From: an uncultured Paracoccaceae bacterium
Lineage (GTDB): Bacteria; Pseudomonadota; Alphaproteobacteria; Rhodobacterales; Rhodobacteraceae
Assembly: GCA_943787985.1 (NCBI GenBank)
Contig: CALSOO010000004.1
Location: forward strand, 434,001 to 498,000
Length of the DNA: 64,000 nt
Direction: 5' to 3'
The notes beneath the pieces are model-generated. The model worked only from the letters and a program-made list of their open reading frames with translations, was not told the origin of the DNA and searched no databases. Every line of letters begins with the position of its first letter. The stretch's first letter is position 1. Both the position numbers and the translations under genes were made by a program. Below, piece by piece: positions 1 through 9,253 of this stretch.

Positions 1-76
1 GCATCAGGGTTGGCCCCGGCAGCACCAGCAAAGTGGCAGAGGCGAGCGCAAAGGTCACCCAGAGGTCCAGTGTCAT
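1..76 (-). CDS. LysE family translocator, N-terminus only (runs off the window)
   Basis: Minus-strand ATG at 76 gives MTLDLWVTFALASATLLVLPGPTLM, typical LysE/RhtB N-terminal helix with PGP motif; truncated by the window edge. Confidence 0.6.
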   Translation of the reverse strand, partial: MTLDLWVTFALASATLLVLPGPTLM

Positions 77-80
77 GTTT

Positions 81-545
81 TCATCCCCAAAGCGTTGGTT
101 TGTGCACCATCAGCCAGAACACCATAACGAGGGCGGCAAAGGCGGGCCACCCCAGCATCATCCAGATTTTGAATGCTTTTTCTGCCTCTGGTGGCATCGA
201 CGGCGCGTCTTTTGTCAGGTTGCGGATTTTGAGTTGCAAGTGCACCACAGGCGCCCAGCAGCAAAACGCAACGATATACAATCCGTAGCTGAGCAACAGC
301 CAGCTTTCGGTCAGCGCGTATCCTTGCAGCCAGATCAGCCACAACCCTGTTGCGGGTTGCACGATTCCTGCCGGCGTTGTGAAGAGCCAGTCCGCCAGCA
401 CCACCCCTTTTGCCGTTGAGTGGATTGCTTGAATGTTTCCGCTGTGCACTGCGAACACCATTTGAAACGCCGTACCGATCCCTGTCCCGAACAGCACCGT
501 CGAGCTGAGGATGTGCAGCCATTTCGCGCTCAGGTAGGGGTCCAT
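81..545 (-). CDS. DUF2269-like integral membrane protein
   Basis: In-frame ATG at 545 within ORF 81..1442 gives MDPYLSAKWLHILSSTVLFGTGIGTAFQM...; four hydrophobic helices; TAATG overlap with the upstream gene stop. Confidence 0.75.
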   Translation of the reverse strand: MDPYLSAKWLHILSSTVLFGTGIGTAFQMVFAVHSGNIQAIHSTAKGVVLADWLFTTPAGIVQPATGLWLIWLQGYALTESWLLLSYGLYIVAFCCWAPVVHLQLKIRNLTKDAPSMPPEAEKAFKIWMMLGWPAFAALVMVFWLMVHKPTLWG

Positions 546-1825
546 TAGCGTTCCCTCTCCAATATGCTCCACACCCCGATCAGGACGAGGATGGGCAGGT
601 TTTTCAACAGTCCCCCGATGGGCAGCAGCCAAAGTGCGGGCGCGAGGAGTGTGAAGGTCAGTGTGTATCCCCCCACCAACCCCAATTGGATCAGCGTCAT
701 CAGCTTTGGTCGCCAGTTGCGCAGGAGTGCGCCTGCGATGGCAATGTCCGCCCCCCCTCCGATCCGCGCCATGGCGATCAGTGTGTTGTCCCCTAGGATG
801 CTGTTTTGCATCAGCGGCAGGAAGGTGTCGGGTGCGAGTGTCAGCCCCAGAATGCCGGAAAATATCCACATAAATGCCAGCGTAAGTCGCACAAGCGGGC
901 GCATCAGATAGAGCCGCGCGTGCCAGATGTCTTGTGATCCTGCCGGGCGCGTTGCGATGAATTCTGCCACCCCTCGCGCGGGTGGTGCGTTGTTTAATTG
1001 GGCTGACATCGGGGCGTGCACCCCGTGTTCCAGTTGCGCGATGGCGGTGCGCGAGATTGGCCCGAGGTTCAGCGCGTCCCCGATCCGTCCCATGCTGTGC
1101 GCAATCCTCAAAGGGAGGTGCAGTTTGGGCAATGGCGCGTGTCCGAGCCAGCCGCGCAAACGGTCTGCAAGGTCTGACTGCGTGATGTCCTGAGGTCCGC
1201 CCACAAGGTGCGCCCCTTGTGGGGGCGGGTTTTCCAAGCAGTGCAACGCGATCTGCGCAAGGTCCTCGGCGTGGATGGGGTTGAACACTTGCTGTCCGTC
1301 TCCGATCACAGGCGTGCGCAGCGGCAGGGCCGCGAGGGCGCGCGCGAGTGATGTGCCCCCGTAGGAGGTGTCGGCCATGACCAGTCCGGGCCGCAAAATA
1401 CTGACCTGCGTTGATGCTGCGGCCTCTCCGGCGCGTCGCCATTTGGCAAAAGATGTGTCGGCCTCGATCCCGACGGCAGAGATCAGCACGCCGCGCGCGT
1501 CCCGATCCAGTGCCGCGTAGGCGGCAGCGGGGGCTTGGACATGCACGGCCTCAAACTGCGTTTGGGAGGCGTTGAGCACGCCCGCGCAGTTGATCAGATG
1601 TGCCCCGTGGGCCAGATGCGGTGCCCAGAATGCTGCGGCATGGGTTTCGGGGGTGCTCAGGTCGGCCTGCACCGTTTCAAATCCCATCGCGGTCAGTGCT
1701 TTGGTGCGGCGGGCGTGGGCGATCACCCGCCAGCCTGCCGCGCGCGCCGCAAACGCCATGTGCCGCCCGATGAACCCATCGGCGCCAAGGATCAGAACGC
1801 TGCGGTGCGCAGTCACGCCGCTCAA
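545..1825 (-). CDS. SDR/NAD-dependent epimerase fused to a DoxX-like membrane domain
   Basis: N-terminal Rossmann motif VLILGADGFIGRHMA; C-terminal DoxX-like helices (MWIFSGILGLTLAP...). Confidence 0.8.
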   Translation of the reverse strand: MSGVTAHRSVLILGADGFIGRHMAFAARAAGWRVIAHARRTKALTAMGFETVQADLSTPETHAAAFWAPHLAHGAHLINCAGVLNASQTQFEAVHVQAPAAAYAALDRDARGVLISAVGIEADTSFAKWRRAGEAAASTQVSILRPGLVMADTSYGGTSLARALAALPLRTPVIGDGQQVFNPIHAEDLAQIALHCLENPPPQGAHLVGGPQDITQSDLADRLRGWLGHAPLPKLHLPLRIAHSMGRIGDALNLGPISRTAIAQLEHGVHAPMSAQLNNAPPARGVAEFIATRPAGSQDIWHARLYLMRPLVRLTLAFMWIFSGILGLTLAPDTFLPLMQNSILGDNTLIAMARIGGGADIAIAGALLRNWRPKLMTLIQLGLVGGYTLTFTLLAPALWLLPIGGLLKNLPILVLIGVWSILERER

Positions 1826-2698
1826 TCAGATCACGCGCCCGGCGACGGCGTCAAGTTTCGCCATGATTTCCGGATCACGTGCGTCAGGCGCCGTGAGGAT
1901 CGCGTATTCCAGCGCCTTGTCACATCCGTGCGCACAGTCCGCGCGCGTGGCCCCCAGCAGCGCCGGCAAGCGTTTGACCAGATCGCGCCCTTTGTCGGCG
2001 TTTCCCGTCAAAGTTTTAATGATTTCAGTCACATCAACCTCACCGTGATCAGGGTGCCAACTGTCATAATCGGTGATCATCGCGACGGATGCATAGCACA
2101 ATTCGGCTTCTCGCGCGAGCTTGGCTTCGGGCATGTTTGTCATCCCGATCACATCCGCGCCCCAGCTGGTGCGGTACATTTTGCTTTCCGCGAGGGTGGA
2201 GAATTGTGGCCCCTCCATCGCAAGGTAAGTGCCCCCCATATGCACCGTGATCCCTGCGTCTTTGGCTGCCGTGTGGCAGGCGTCGGACAGGCGGGGGCAG
2301 GTGGGGTGCGCGACGCTGACATGTGCGACACAGCCTGTTCCGAAAAAGGATTTTTCGCGTGCGAATGTGCGGTCAATGAATTGATCTACAATGACAAAAT
2401 CACCCGGTGCCATATGTTCGCGAAAGCTGCCACAGGCCGAGACCGAGATCACATCCGTGACCCCCAACCGTTTCAGCGCGTCAATGTTGGCGCGGTAGGG
2501 CACGGTCGTCGGGCTGTGCACGTGTCCGCGCCCGTGACGGGGCAAAAAGGCCATGTCGACGCCGTTCAACGTGCCCGTCAGGATATCATCGGAGGGCGCC
2601 CCCCACGGCGTGTCCACTTTGGTCCATTGAGCATTTTCCAACCCGTCGATGTCATAGATGCCCGAGCCGCCTATGACGGCGATTTTGGTTCTGGTCAT
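1826..2698 (-). CDS. mtnP: S-methyl-5'-thioadenosine phosphorylase
   Basis: MTRTKIAVIGGSGIYDIDGL..., FLPRHGRGH, EGPQFSTLAESKMYR, GMTNMPEAKLAREAELCY; MTAP/PNP family motifs. Confidence 0.92.
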   Translation of the reverse strand: MTRTKIAVIGGSGIYDIDGLENAQWTKVDTPWGAPSDDILTGTLNGVDMAFLPRHGRGHVHSPTTVPYRANIDALKRLGVTDVISVSACGSFREHMAPGDFVIVDQFIDRTFAREKSFFGTGCVAHVSVAHPTCPRLSDACHTAAKDAGITVHMGGTYLAMEGPQFSTLAESKMYRTSWGADVIGMTNMPEAKLAREAELCYASVAMITDYDSWHPDHGEVDVTEIIKTLTGNADKGRDLVKRLPALLGATRADCAHGCDKALEYAILTAPDARDPEIMAKLDAVAGRVI

Positions 2699-2964
2699 GG
2701 GGTGCCTCCTGCGCGCACGTTGTGTCGGGTCAAAGCTGCGCTGAAACGCGCAAGAGTTCAACGCCCCTTGATGCCGCGTGCGCTGTGTTCGGGGTTTGCG
2801 CAACGTTGAGGCTAAAATGCTGCTGAAACTGCCCGAAATCGCTGCGATCTTTGCGATTTGTTGACCAGTTGGAGGGCAGACTGCGCCCGAGGGTTCACAA
2901 CAGCGTCAAAACCCGTTAGGGCCAGCGCAAAGACGAAACACCCCTTGCACTGACAGGACACGGC

Positions 2965-4628
2965 ATGCGCGCGACATTGGCAGCATTTACAAAGAATTTG
3001 GACGTCACCGATTTGCGGTGGAACGCGGGCGAAGGGTTCACGCCAAGCCGTTTGCGCATCGAGTTGTTGTCAGGTTTGACCGTTGCTTTGGCCTTGGTGC
3101 CCGAAGCGGTCGCATTTGCCTTTGTCGCAGGGGTGCACCCGCTTGTCGGTTTGTATGCCGCGTTTCTGGTCGGGTTGATCACCGCCTTGTTCGGGGGCCG
3201 GCCCGGCATGATTTCGGGTGCGACGGGGGCTTTGGCCGTTGTGATGGTGGCTTTGGTCGCCCAGCACGGGGTCGAGTACCTGTTCGCCACAGTTGTTTTG
3301 ATGGGCGCGTTGCAGATTTTTGCGGGTGTGATGCAGTGGGGCAAATTCATTCGCCTTGTGCCGCATCCTGTCATGCTGGGCTTTGTGAACGGCCTTGCGA
3401 TTGTTATTTTTCTGGCCCAGATGAGCCAGTTCAAGGTTCCCGGAACGATGGAAAACACCGGCCACGGTATGAGTGGCGGGGAATGGTTGTCTGGCGGTCC
3501 GTTGTACCTGATGCTGGGCCTTGTTCTGTGTACGATGGCGATCATTTGGGTGACGCCGCGCATCACAAAGCTGATCCCCGCCCCATTGGCAGGGATCGGG
3601 ATTGTTGCGATCGTCGTGATTGCCACGGGTTTGGACGTGCCGCGGGTGGGGGATCTGGCCTCTATTTCCGGCGGTTTCCCGATGCCGCATAACCCGTTTG
3701 GTGACGGTATCGGTCTGTATGGCACAGCCCTTGCGCCGTTCAATCTCGAGACGTTGTACATCATCCTGCCCTATGCCGTGATCCTCGCGGCGATCGGTTT
3801 GATCGAAAGCTTGCTGACGCTGAACCTTGTCGGAGATATGACCAACCAGCGTGGCGGGGCATCCAAGAGTGTATCGCACAGGGCGTGGCCAACACGGTCA
3901 CGGGTTTCTTTGCCGGTATGGGCGGTTGCGCGATGATCGGCCAGTCCATGATCAACGTGAAATCGGGCGGGCGCACCCGCGTCGCCGGAATCGCGGCGGC
4001 GGTGTTCTTGTTGCTCTTTATCCTTGTCGGGTCCTCCGTGATCGAGCTGATCCCGCTGGCTGCTTTGGTCGGCGTCATGTTCATGGTCGTGATCGGGACG
4101 TTCGCCTGGAACTCTTTGACCATCTTGCGCAAAGTGCCGTTCACGGACGCTTTTGTGATCCTGCTGGTGACTGTGGTCACGGTCTACAAAGACCTTGCTG
4201 TTGCGGTTGTGGTCGGCGTCATTGTGAGCGCTTTGGCCTATGCGTGGAACAACGCGCGCCGCATCCACGCCGTGACCCGCGAGTCTAGCACCGAAAAAGG
4301 GGCGAAAGTGTATGAAATTCAGGGCCCGTTGTTCTTTGGGTCAGCGGACGGTTTTCTGGAGTTGTTCGATATCGAGAACGACCCTGACATTGTGATCGTG
4401 GACTTCGCGCAAAGCCGCGTTGTGGATCAATCCGCGTTGCAGGCGATTGAAGCCTTGGCGGGGAAATACGAGGCCTCGCAAAAGCGGATCCAGTTGCGCC
4501 ACCTGACGCGCGATTGCCATCAGTTGTTGACCAAAGCGGGTCACTTGATGGTCGACAGCGATGATGATCCCGAATACGCGCTGGCGGTGGATTATTCTGT
4601 ACGCACGGGTATTTTGGGCAGCCACTGA
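2965..4628 (+). pseudogene. SulP family anion transporter with C-terminal STAS domain, interrupted by an apparent 1-nt deletion near 3865-3868
   Basis: ORF 2965..3936 carries the N-terminal half ending ...LNLVGDMTNQRGGASK; ORF 3885..4628 continues in another frame (ANTVTGFFAGMGGCAMIGQSMINVKSGGRTR... then STAS); adding one G restores GGASKECIAQGVANTVTGFF. Confidence 0.85.
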
Positions 4629-4792
4629 CGCGTGATCCGGGTGGTGGCTGGATGGGCGCATGTCGCCCGTCCGGGTCCAATGGCGATTTTTACCTTTTGC
4701 TGTTGGAAATCATCCCTTTTCCGTCCTATGTTACCGCATAGGTGGTGCCTGTGTTCCGCCAGGGTGTCCCGTGCATCAGTAGAGGGTTTGAT

Positions 4793-5683
4793 ATGCTTGA
4801 TCTTGAAGCCATCAAAGCGCAACGCGGCAACAAGCCGGTGCCTTATGGCACTTACGAGGATGCGCTTGCGGCGATGGAGCAGTCGCTTGAAGAAGACGCG
4901 CCGCCCTCTAAAGAGCATATTCTGATCAACAACCGCCTTGTTGCGTGGGAGGCCTATCTGGGAATCGCCAAAGTGCGCTCCTTTCCGACGCAGCTGCATG
5001 TGGGGCTGAACGATGTGTGCAATGCGCGCTGCACGTTTTGCCAATATGCGCCCGAGCGCTCGACCGCCAACATGATCAAGGCAGACGATCTGCGCCGCGC
5101 CAAGTGGATGAAATACGTGATGAATTTCTTTCCCAACGCGGGATTGAGTGAGCCGCTGATCCACCCCGAGATTGAAGATATTTTCGAGATCGTGCGCGAC
5201 AATGCCCCGCATATCAATATGCACATCACCACCAATGTATCGCTTGTGAGCGAACGGCTTTTGCCGACCTTGGTCAGCAATTTGAACGTGATGATCATTT
5301 CCCTGAATGCGGCGCGTAAAGAGAGTTACGAGGCATTGATGCCGCCGTTGAAGTGGGACCGGATTTTGCGCAACATCGAGCGGATTCAGGAAGAAAAAGC
5401 GCGTCAGGGCCGTGATCGCCCGCAGCTTCAGGCGGGGTATGTTTTGAACAAACACAACCTTGATGAATTGCCGGAGTTGCCGTCGTTGCTGCGCCGCATC
5501 GGCGTTGAGGCGTGCCGCATCATCGAGTTGAAAGTCCCAAAGCCGATCCAGAGCCGCGCGTTGTTGACCGACGAGGACGTCGCATCCCATGATCGCACAT
5601 TGGCGTTGCGCAAGTTCGAAGAATTCGAGGCCGAGTGTCGCGCCCATGACATTCGCCTGACCCAACCGCTGCCGGCTTTTTAA
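4793..5683 (+). CDS. Radical SAM protein
   Basis: CNARCTFCQYAPE (CX3CX2C) and downstream radical SAM core; start taken at MLDLEAIKAQRG. Confidence 0.88.
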   Translation: MLDLEAIKAQRGNKPVPYGTYEDALAAMEQSLEEDAPPSKEHILINNRLVAWEAYLGIAKVRSFPTQLHVGLNDVCNARCTFCQYAPERSTANMIKADDLRRAKWMKYVMNFFPNAGLSEPLIHPEIEDIFEIVRDNAPHINMHITTNVSLVSERLLPTLVSNLNVMIISLNAARKESYEALMPPLKWDRILRNIERIQEEKARQGRDRPQLQAGYVLNKHNLDELPELPSLLRRIGVEACRIIELKVPKPIQSRALLTDEDVASHDRTLALRKFEEFEAECRAHDIRLTQPLPAF

Positions 5684-5699
5684 GCGAGAGAGAAATTGC

Positions 5700-7199
5700 A
5701 TGTCTTCTGACGAACACTCCGCCCCGGATGCAGGCCCCGACGCAGCCCCCGATGTAAGCCCCGACGCCGAAGAACTCACCGGTACCGCGCGCAAGCAGAA
5801 AACCCTGCAGGACAAACAGGAGAAATATCTGAAGTACCGCCATACCGGCGATATCTCCAAGGAATTTGGCCGCCAGATCGCGCGCGGTGAAGACCCGCGG
5901 TGCACCTATCCGTGGAACCGGCTGGATATTGTTCTGCGCGACAACCGCACCAAAGTATGTTCGGATTTTCCGACCCGATTGCCGCGCTTTGACTGGCCCA
6001 GCACCGAAGATTTCCACAAAGAAGACCAGATGTGGAACCACCCGTTCATGCAGAAAATGCGCGGCGGGATGGGCACGCCTGATGCAGTGCCGTTTTGTGA
6101 TATCTGCGTGCGCGCGAACAAACGGGCCAGCAAAAATCTCGCATGGCGCGAGCAAGCCCGCGATGACACCCGCAAAGTCTATCAAGCCATCGAGGCGGAT
6201 ATTTTGCGGGGCTCCTATCGCGGCACCCTGAACGAGGTCGAGCATGAACTGAATGATATGCGCTTTCAAAAGCCTGAGGGCCAATTGGTGCGCTTGTTTA
6301 CGGATACTCTGGAGTACAGTCGCCGTCGCATCTACAAACACCGTTTTTTGCATTTGGGGCGTGTGTTGCAAATGGGATTGCGCACGCCTTTGGCCTCTCC
6401 GTTTCTGGCCGAAGCCAACACAAGCTTCACGGCCGCCGATTTTTCGTCCGTCAAGACCGAGTACGTCGCCTCTGTCGTTGCCCGTTTCGGCATCGAGACA
6501 CAAAAGGTGGTATTGGATCCCGCAGCGTTTTTGCCGTTTGAGGACAACAGCTTTGAAGGCATCTGGCTGGACGGCAGGGCGTTGTTCTATTGCGACCGCG
6601 ATGCCTTGTTTGCGCAAGTGAACCGCGTTTTGGGACCGGACGGCATTTTGCACGTGCAAGAAGGCTATGGCCCCGGAATGTTGCTGCGCATGATTTTGCG
6701 CGACCCTTTTGGCAACAATGGCCGGATGGAGGTTGAGGACCTGTTGATCAAATACGGCCATCCGGATTTGGCCGAGGGGGCCAGGGAAACAAGCGGGATT
6801 GCCGCGACGTTTCACGCCCTGTTTGCGGGTGACATGACGGATGAGTTGCGTGAAATGCGCGCGGCTTTGGATGCGTCGCTGGCGCGGACGTTGATTTTGG
6901 CAGGGCTCAAGCACCAAGGGGTTGGCAATTTTTTCACCGACGCCGAATTGCGCCGCAGTTTGCGCCGACACAGCCTGACCATCGACACTGTGCAGCGCGC
7001 CCGCTTTGTTGCGGTGCCGACAAAAGACGTGACAGAAGAGGCGATTGCCTTGTTGAACGGAGACAACGCCTTGCTGGATGCTTTGGGCGCTTTGGCGATC
7101 GATCCCCAAGCCCCCTTGAGCGACATCGCCAATTACGACGGCGCTGTGGTGTTCAACGCTTTTGCCAATGTGTCCAACCGCAAAGGGACAACGAACTAG
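5700..7199 (+). CDS. SPASM-like Cys domain plus class I methyltransferase-like protein, partner of the preceding radical SAM gene
   Basis: C-X18-C...CDIC cysteine pattern near the N-terminus; Methyltransf_11-like VVLDPAAFLPFEDNSFEGIWLDGRALFYCDRDALFAQVNRVLGPDGILHV; 16-bp gap from upstream gene. Confidence 0.75.
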   Translation: MSSDEHSAPDAGPDAAPDVSPDAEELTGTARKQKTLQDKQEKYLKYRHTGDISKEFGRQIARGEDPRCTYPWNRLDIVLRDNRTKVCSDFPTRLPRFDWPSTEDFHKEDQMWNHPFMQKMRGGMGTPDAVPFCDICVRANKRASKNLAWREQARDDTRKVYQAIEADILRGSYRGTLNEVEHELNDMRFQKPEGQLVRLFTDTLEYSRRRIYKHRFLHLGRVLQMGLRTPLASPFLAEANTSFTAADFSSVKTEYVASVVARFGIETQKVVLDPAAFLPFEDNSFEGIWLDGRALFYCDRDALFAQVNRVLGPDGILHVQEGYGPGMLLRMILRDPFGNNGRMEVEDLLIKYGHPDLAEGARETSGIAATFHALFAGDMTDELREMRAALDASLARTLILAGLKHQGVGNFFTDAELRRSLRRHSLTIDTVQRARFVAVPTKDVTEEAIALLNGDNALLDALGALAIDPQAPLSDIANYDGAVVFNAFANVSNRKGTTN

Positions 7200-7235
7200 G
7201 GCCCGGCCCCTGTTCGCCCCCGATGCCGTATCGTT

Positions 7236-7841
7236 TCAATCGTCCGGCCGGTTCAGTTCGAACAGGGTGCTGACGACCGAGTAGTCGCGGTATCCCAAGC
7301 GCGCCAACGGCTGGAATGTGGTCACGTCAAACCGCCCGTCCTTGATGGTGTCGTCGCGCATGTGCACCCCTGTGACTTCGCCGAACACCACGTAGTTGGA
7401 CGCCCCTTCAATCTGCACGATTTGCGTCATCCTGCATTCCAGACTGGCGGGGACCCCTTTGATCCGTGGACAATCAATGGTTTGGCAGTCCAGCGCGCTC
7501 AGCCCTGCGTGCGCGAATTCATCCACGTCTTTGTCCAGTGTGGCCGATGACAGGTTCATGGCGTCCCGCGCCGCACTTTCCACGATATTGACGCAGAACA
7601 CCCCGGTTTCGCGGATGTTGGCGACGCTGTCTTTGGTGCCGTCCTGATCGTCTTTCACTCCGGTGGAGGCGAACATGACCTGCGGCGGCACATAGGCCAC
7701 CCCGTTGAAGAAGGAATAGGGCGCCAGATTGTTGCGCCCTTGGCTGTCGCGGGTCGAAATCCATCCGATCGGGCGGGGCGTCACGATGGCGTTGAACGGG
7801 TTGTGGGGCAGGGGGTGCCCGTCTTTTGGTTGGTAGAACAT
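7236..7841 (-). CDS. Flavin reductase-like domain protein
   Basis: MFYQPKDGHPLPHNPFNAIVTPRPIGWISTRDSQGRNNLAPYSFFNGV; flavin reductase-like domain motifs. Confidence 0.85.
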   Translation of the reverse strand: MFYQPKDGHPLPHNPFNAIVTPRPIGWISTRDSQGRNNLAPYSFFNGVAYVPPQVMFASTGVKDDQDGTKDSVANIRETGVFCVNIVESAARDAMNLSSATLDKDVDEFAHAGLSALDCQTIDCPRIKGVPASLECRMTQIVQIEGASNYVVFGEVTGVHMRDDTIKDGRFDVTTFQPLARLGYRDYSVVSTLFELNRPDD

Positions 7842-7930
7842 GAGGACCTCGTGTTGAGTGTTTGGCAAAGACGTAGCGCCATGCTAGGGCGAGGACCAGC
7901 CCTAACAACAGTGCCTGATCTGACCTGCTT

Positions 7931-8419
7931 ATGTACGCTTTGACTTCAGAAACGCGAGACGACTGGTGGGAGGTCGAGGCCTTGTATGACTTGTGTTTCG
8001 CCCCCGGCCGCGAGGCGTTGTCGTCGTATCGTTTGCGTGACGGTGTTCCTGCGGTGTCCGGTTTGAGCCTTGTGGCCCGCGATGCGGACGGCATTCTGGC
8101 CGGTGCCATTCGCTATTGGCCTGTGGCGGTGGGCGCTGTGCCTGCCTTGTTGCTTGGCCCTGTTGCGGTGCACCCGACCCGTCAGGGCGAGGGGTTGGGG
8201 GGGCAGTTGATTGCCAGCAGCCTGGCCGTCCCCGAAGCCGCTGCATGGGCAAGGGTGATGCTGGTGGGCGATGCCCCCTATTACAACAAATACGGGTTTC
8301 AGCGCCTTGACGGCGTGGTGATGCCGCCTCCGACCAACCCTGATCGTGTGTTGGGGCGTGCCATGGCTTTGGGGGCGTGGGATGGTGTGCGCGGGGCGGT
8401 GACGCGGTTTCCCCATTGA
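7931..8419 (+). CDS. GNAT family N-acetyltransferase
   Basis: LLGPVAVHPTRQGEGLGGQLIASSL acetyl-CoA binding motif; GDAPYYNKYGF. Confidence 0.85.
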   Translation: MYALTSETRDDWWEVEALYDLCFAPGREALSSYRLRDGVPAVSGLSLVARDADGILAGAIRYWPVAVGAVPALLLGPVAVHPTRQGEGLGGQLIASSLAVPEAAAWARVMLVGDAPYYNKYGFQRLDGVVMPPPTNPDRVLGRAMALGAWDGVRGAVTRFPH

Positions 8420-8467
8420 AAAACGCGCCCCTCGTGCTGATCTTGAGGGGGAAGAGGAGAATTTTCG

Positions 8468-9253
8468 ATGACCGAGTTGACCGTATTGCCCACCGCCAAG
8501 CGCCCTGTTGATGTGGAGGCGTCTTTGGACGCTTTGGCGGCGCGCTACACAAAGGCGGGAGGTATTGGCATTGATTTGCTCAACTCGTTGGGGGCCCAAG
8601 CCGATGGGTTGATCCAGAAGCTCCCCGAAAAGGTCCGCGATGGATTGCAGGACGCCACCGTGTCGGCCCTGCATCAGGCGATGCGCGCCGCGCACAAGTC
8701 CCGCGACATGGTGCCGGATCAGGCCAATTGGATCAACACGGCTGTCAGCACGGCCATGGGCGCTGCCGGCGGGTTTGGCGGATTGCCCACAGCCTTGGCC
8801 GAGTTGCCTGTCACCACGACCCTCTTGTTGCGCGTCATTGAGGGTGTTGCGGCGGAACACGGCTTTGATCCGGCCGCGGAGAACGTGCGCTTTGACTGTG
8901 TGTCCGTCTTTGCGGCCGCCGGACCGTTGGAGCATGACGATAGCGCGGATTTGGCGTTTTTGTCTGCCCGTGTGGCCCTGTCGGGCGCGGCCCTTCAGGG
9001 GATTATTTCGCGCGTCGCCCCGCGTTTGGCCACTGTTCTAGGGCAAAAGCTGGCCGCCCAAGCGGTGCCGGTGTTGGGCGCCATTGCGGGGGCCGCGACC
9101 AATTACGCCTACACCAGTTACTACACAGACATGGCCCATGTGCATTTCGGCTTGCGCAAATTGGCGATTGAGGCGGATGTCCCGCCCGAAGAACTGGCCC
9201 AGCGGTTGCGCGCCCGTTTGCAGAAATTGCCGGTGAAATCAGCGTCCAATTGA
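8468..9253 (+). CDS. EcsC family protein
   Basis: AAGGFGGLPTALAELPVTTTLLLRVIEGVAAEHGFDP typical of EcsC-like proteins. Confidence 0.8.
   Translation: MTELTVLPTAKRPVDVEASLDALAARYTKAGGIGIDLLNSLGAQADGLIQKLPEKVRDGLQDATVSALHQAMRAAHKSRDMVPDQANWINTAVSTAMGAAGGFGGLPTALAELPVTTTLLLRVIEGVAAEHGFDPAAENVRFDCVSVFAAAGPLEHDDSADLAFLSARVALSGAALQGIISRVAPRLATVLGQKLAAQAVPVLGAIAGAATNYAYTSYYTDMAHVHFGLRKLAIEADVPPEELAQRLRARLQKLPVKSASN

Noticed and set aside
81-1442. 453-aa minus ORF as a single gene
   Set aside because: Only the C-terminal part from M at 545 is protein-like (DUF2269); the rest is out of frame with the SDR-DoxX gene.
1535-2809. 424-aa plus-strand ORF opposite mtnP/SDR
   Set aside because: Shadow ORF from GC-rich codon bias; the minus-strand genes have clear family motifs. 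The same applies to 4592..5905, 5520..7109, 13822..15168, 40380..41897, 47895..49061 and 54378..55976.
3860-3870. Programmed -1 ribosomal frameshift in the SulP gene
   Set aside because: No canonical X XXY YYZ slippery heptamer at tcc-aag-agt, and SulP transporters are not known to use recoding; a 1-nt deletion is the simpler explanation.
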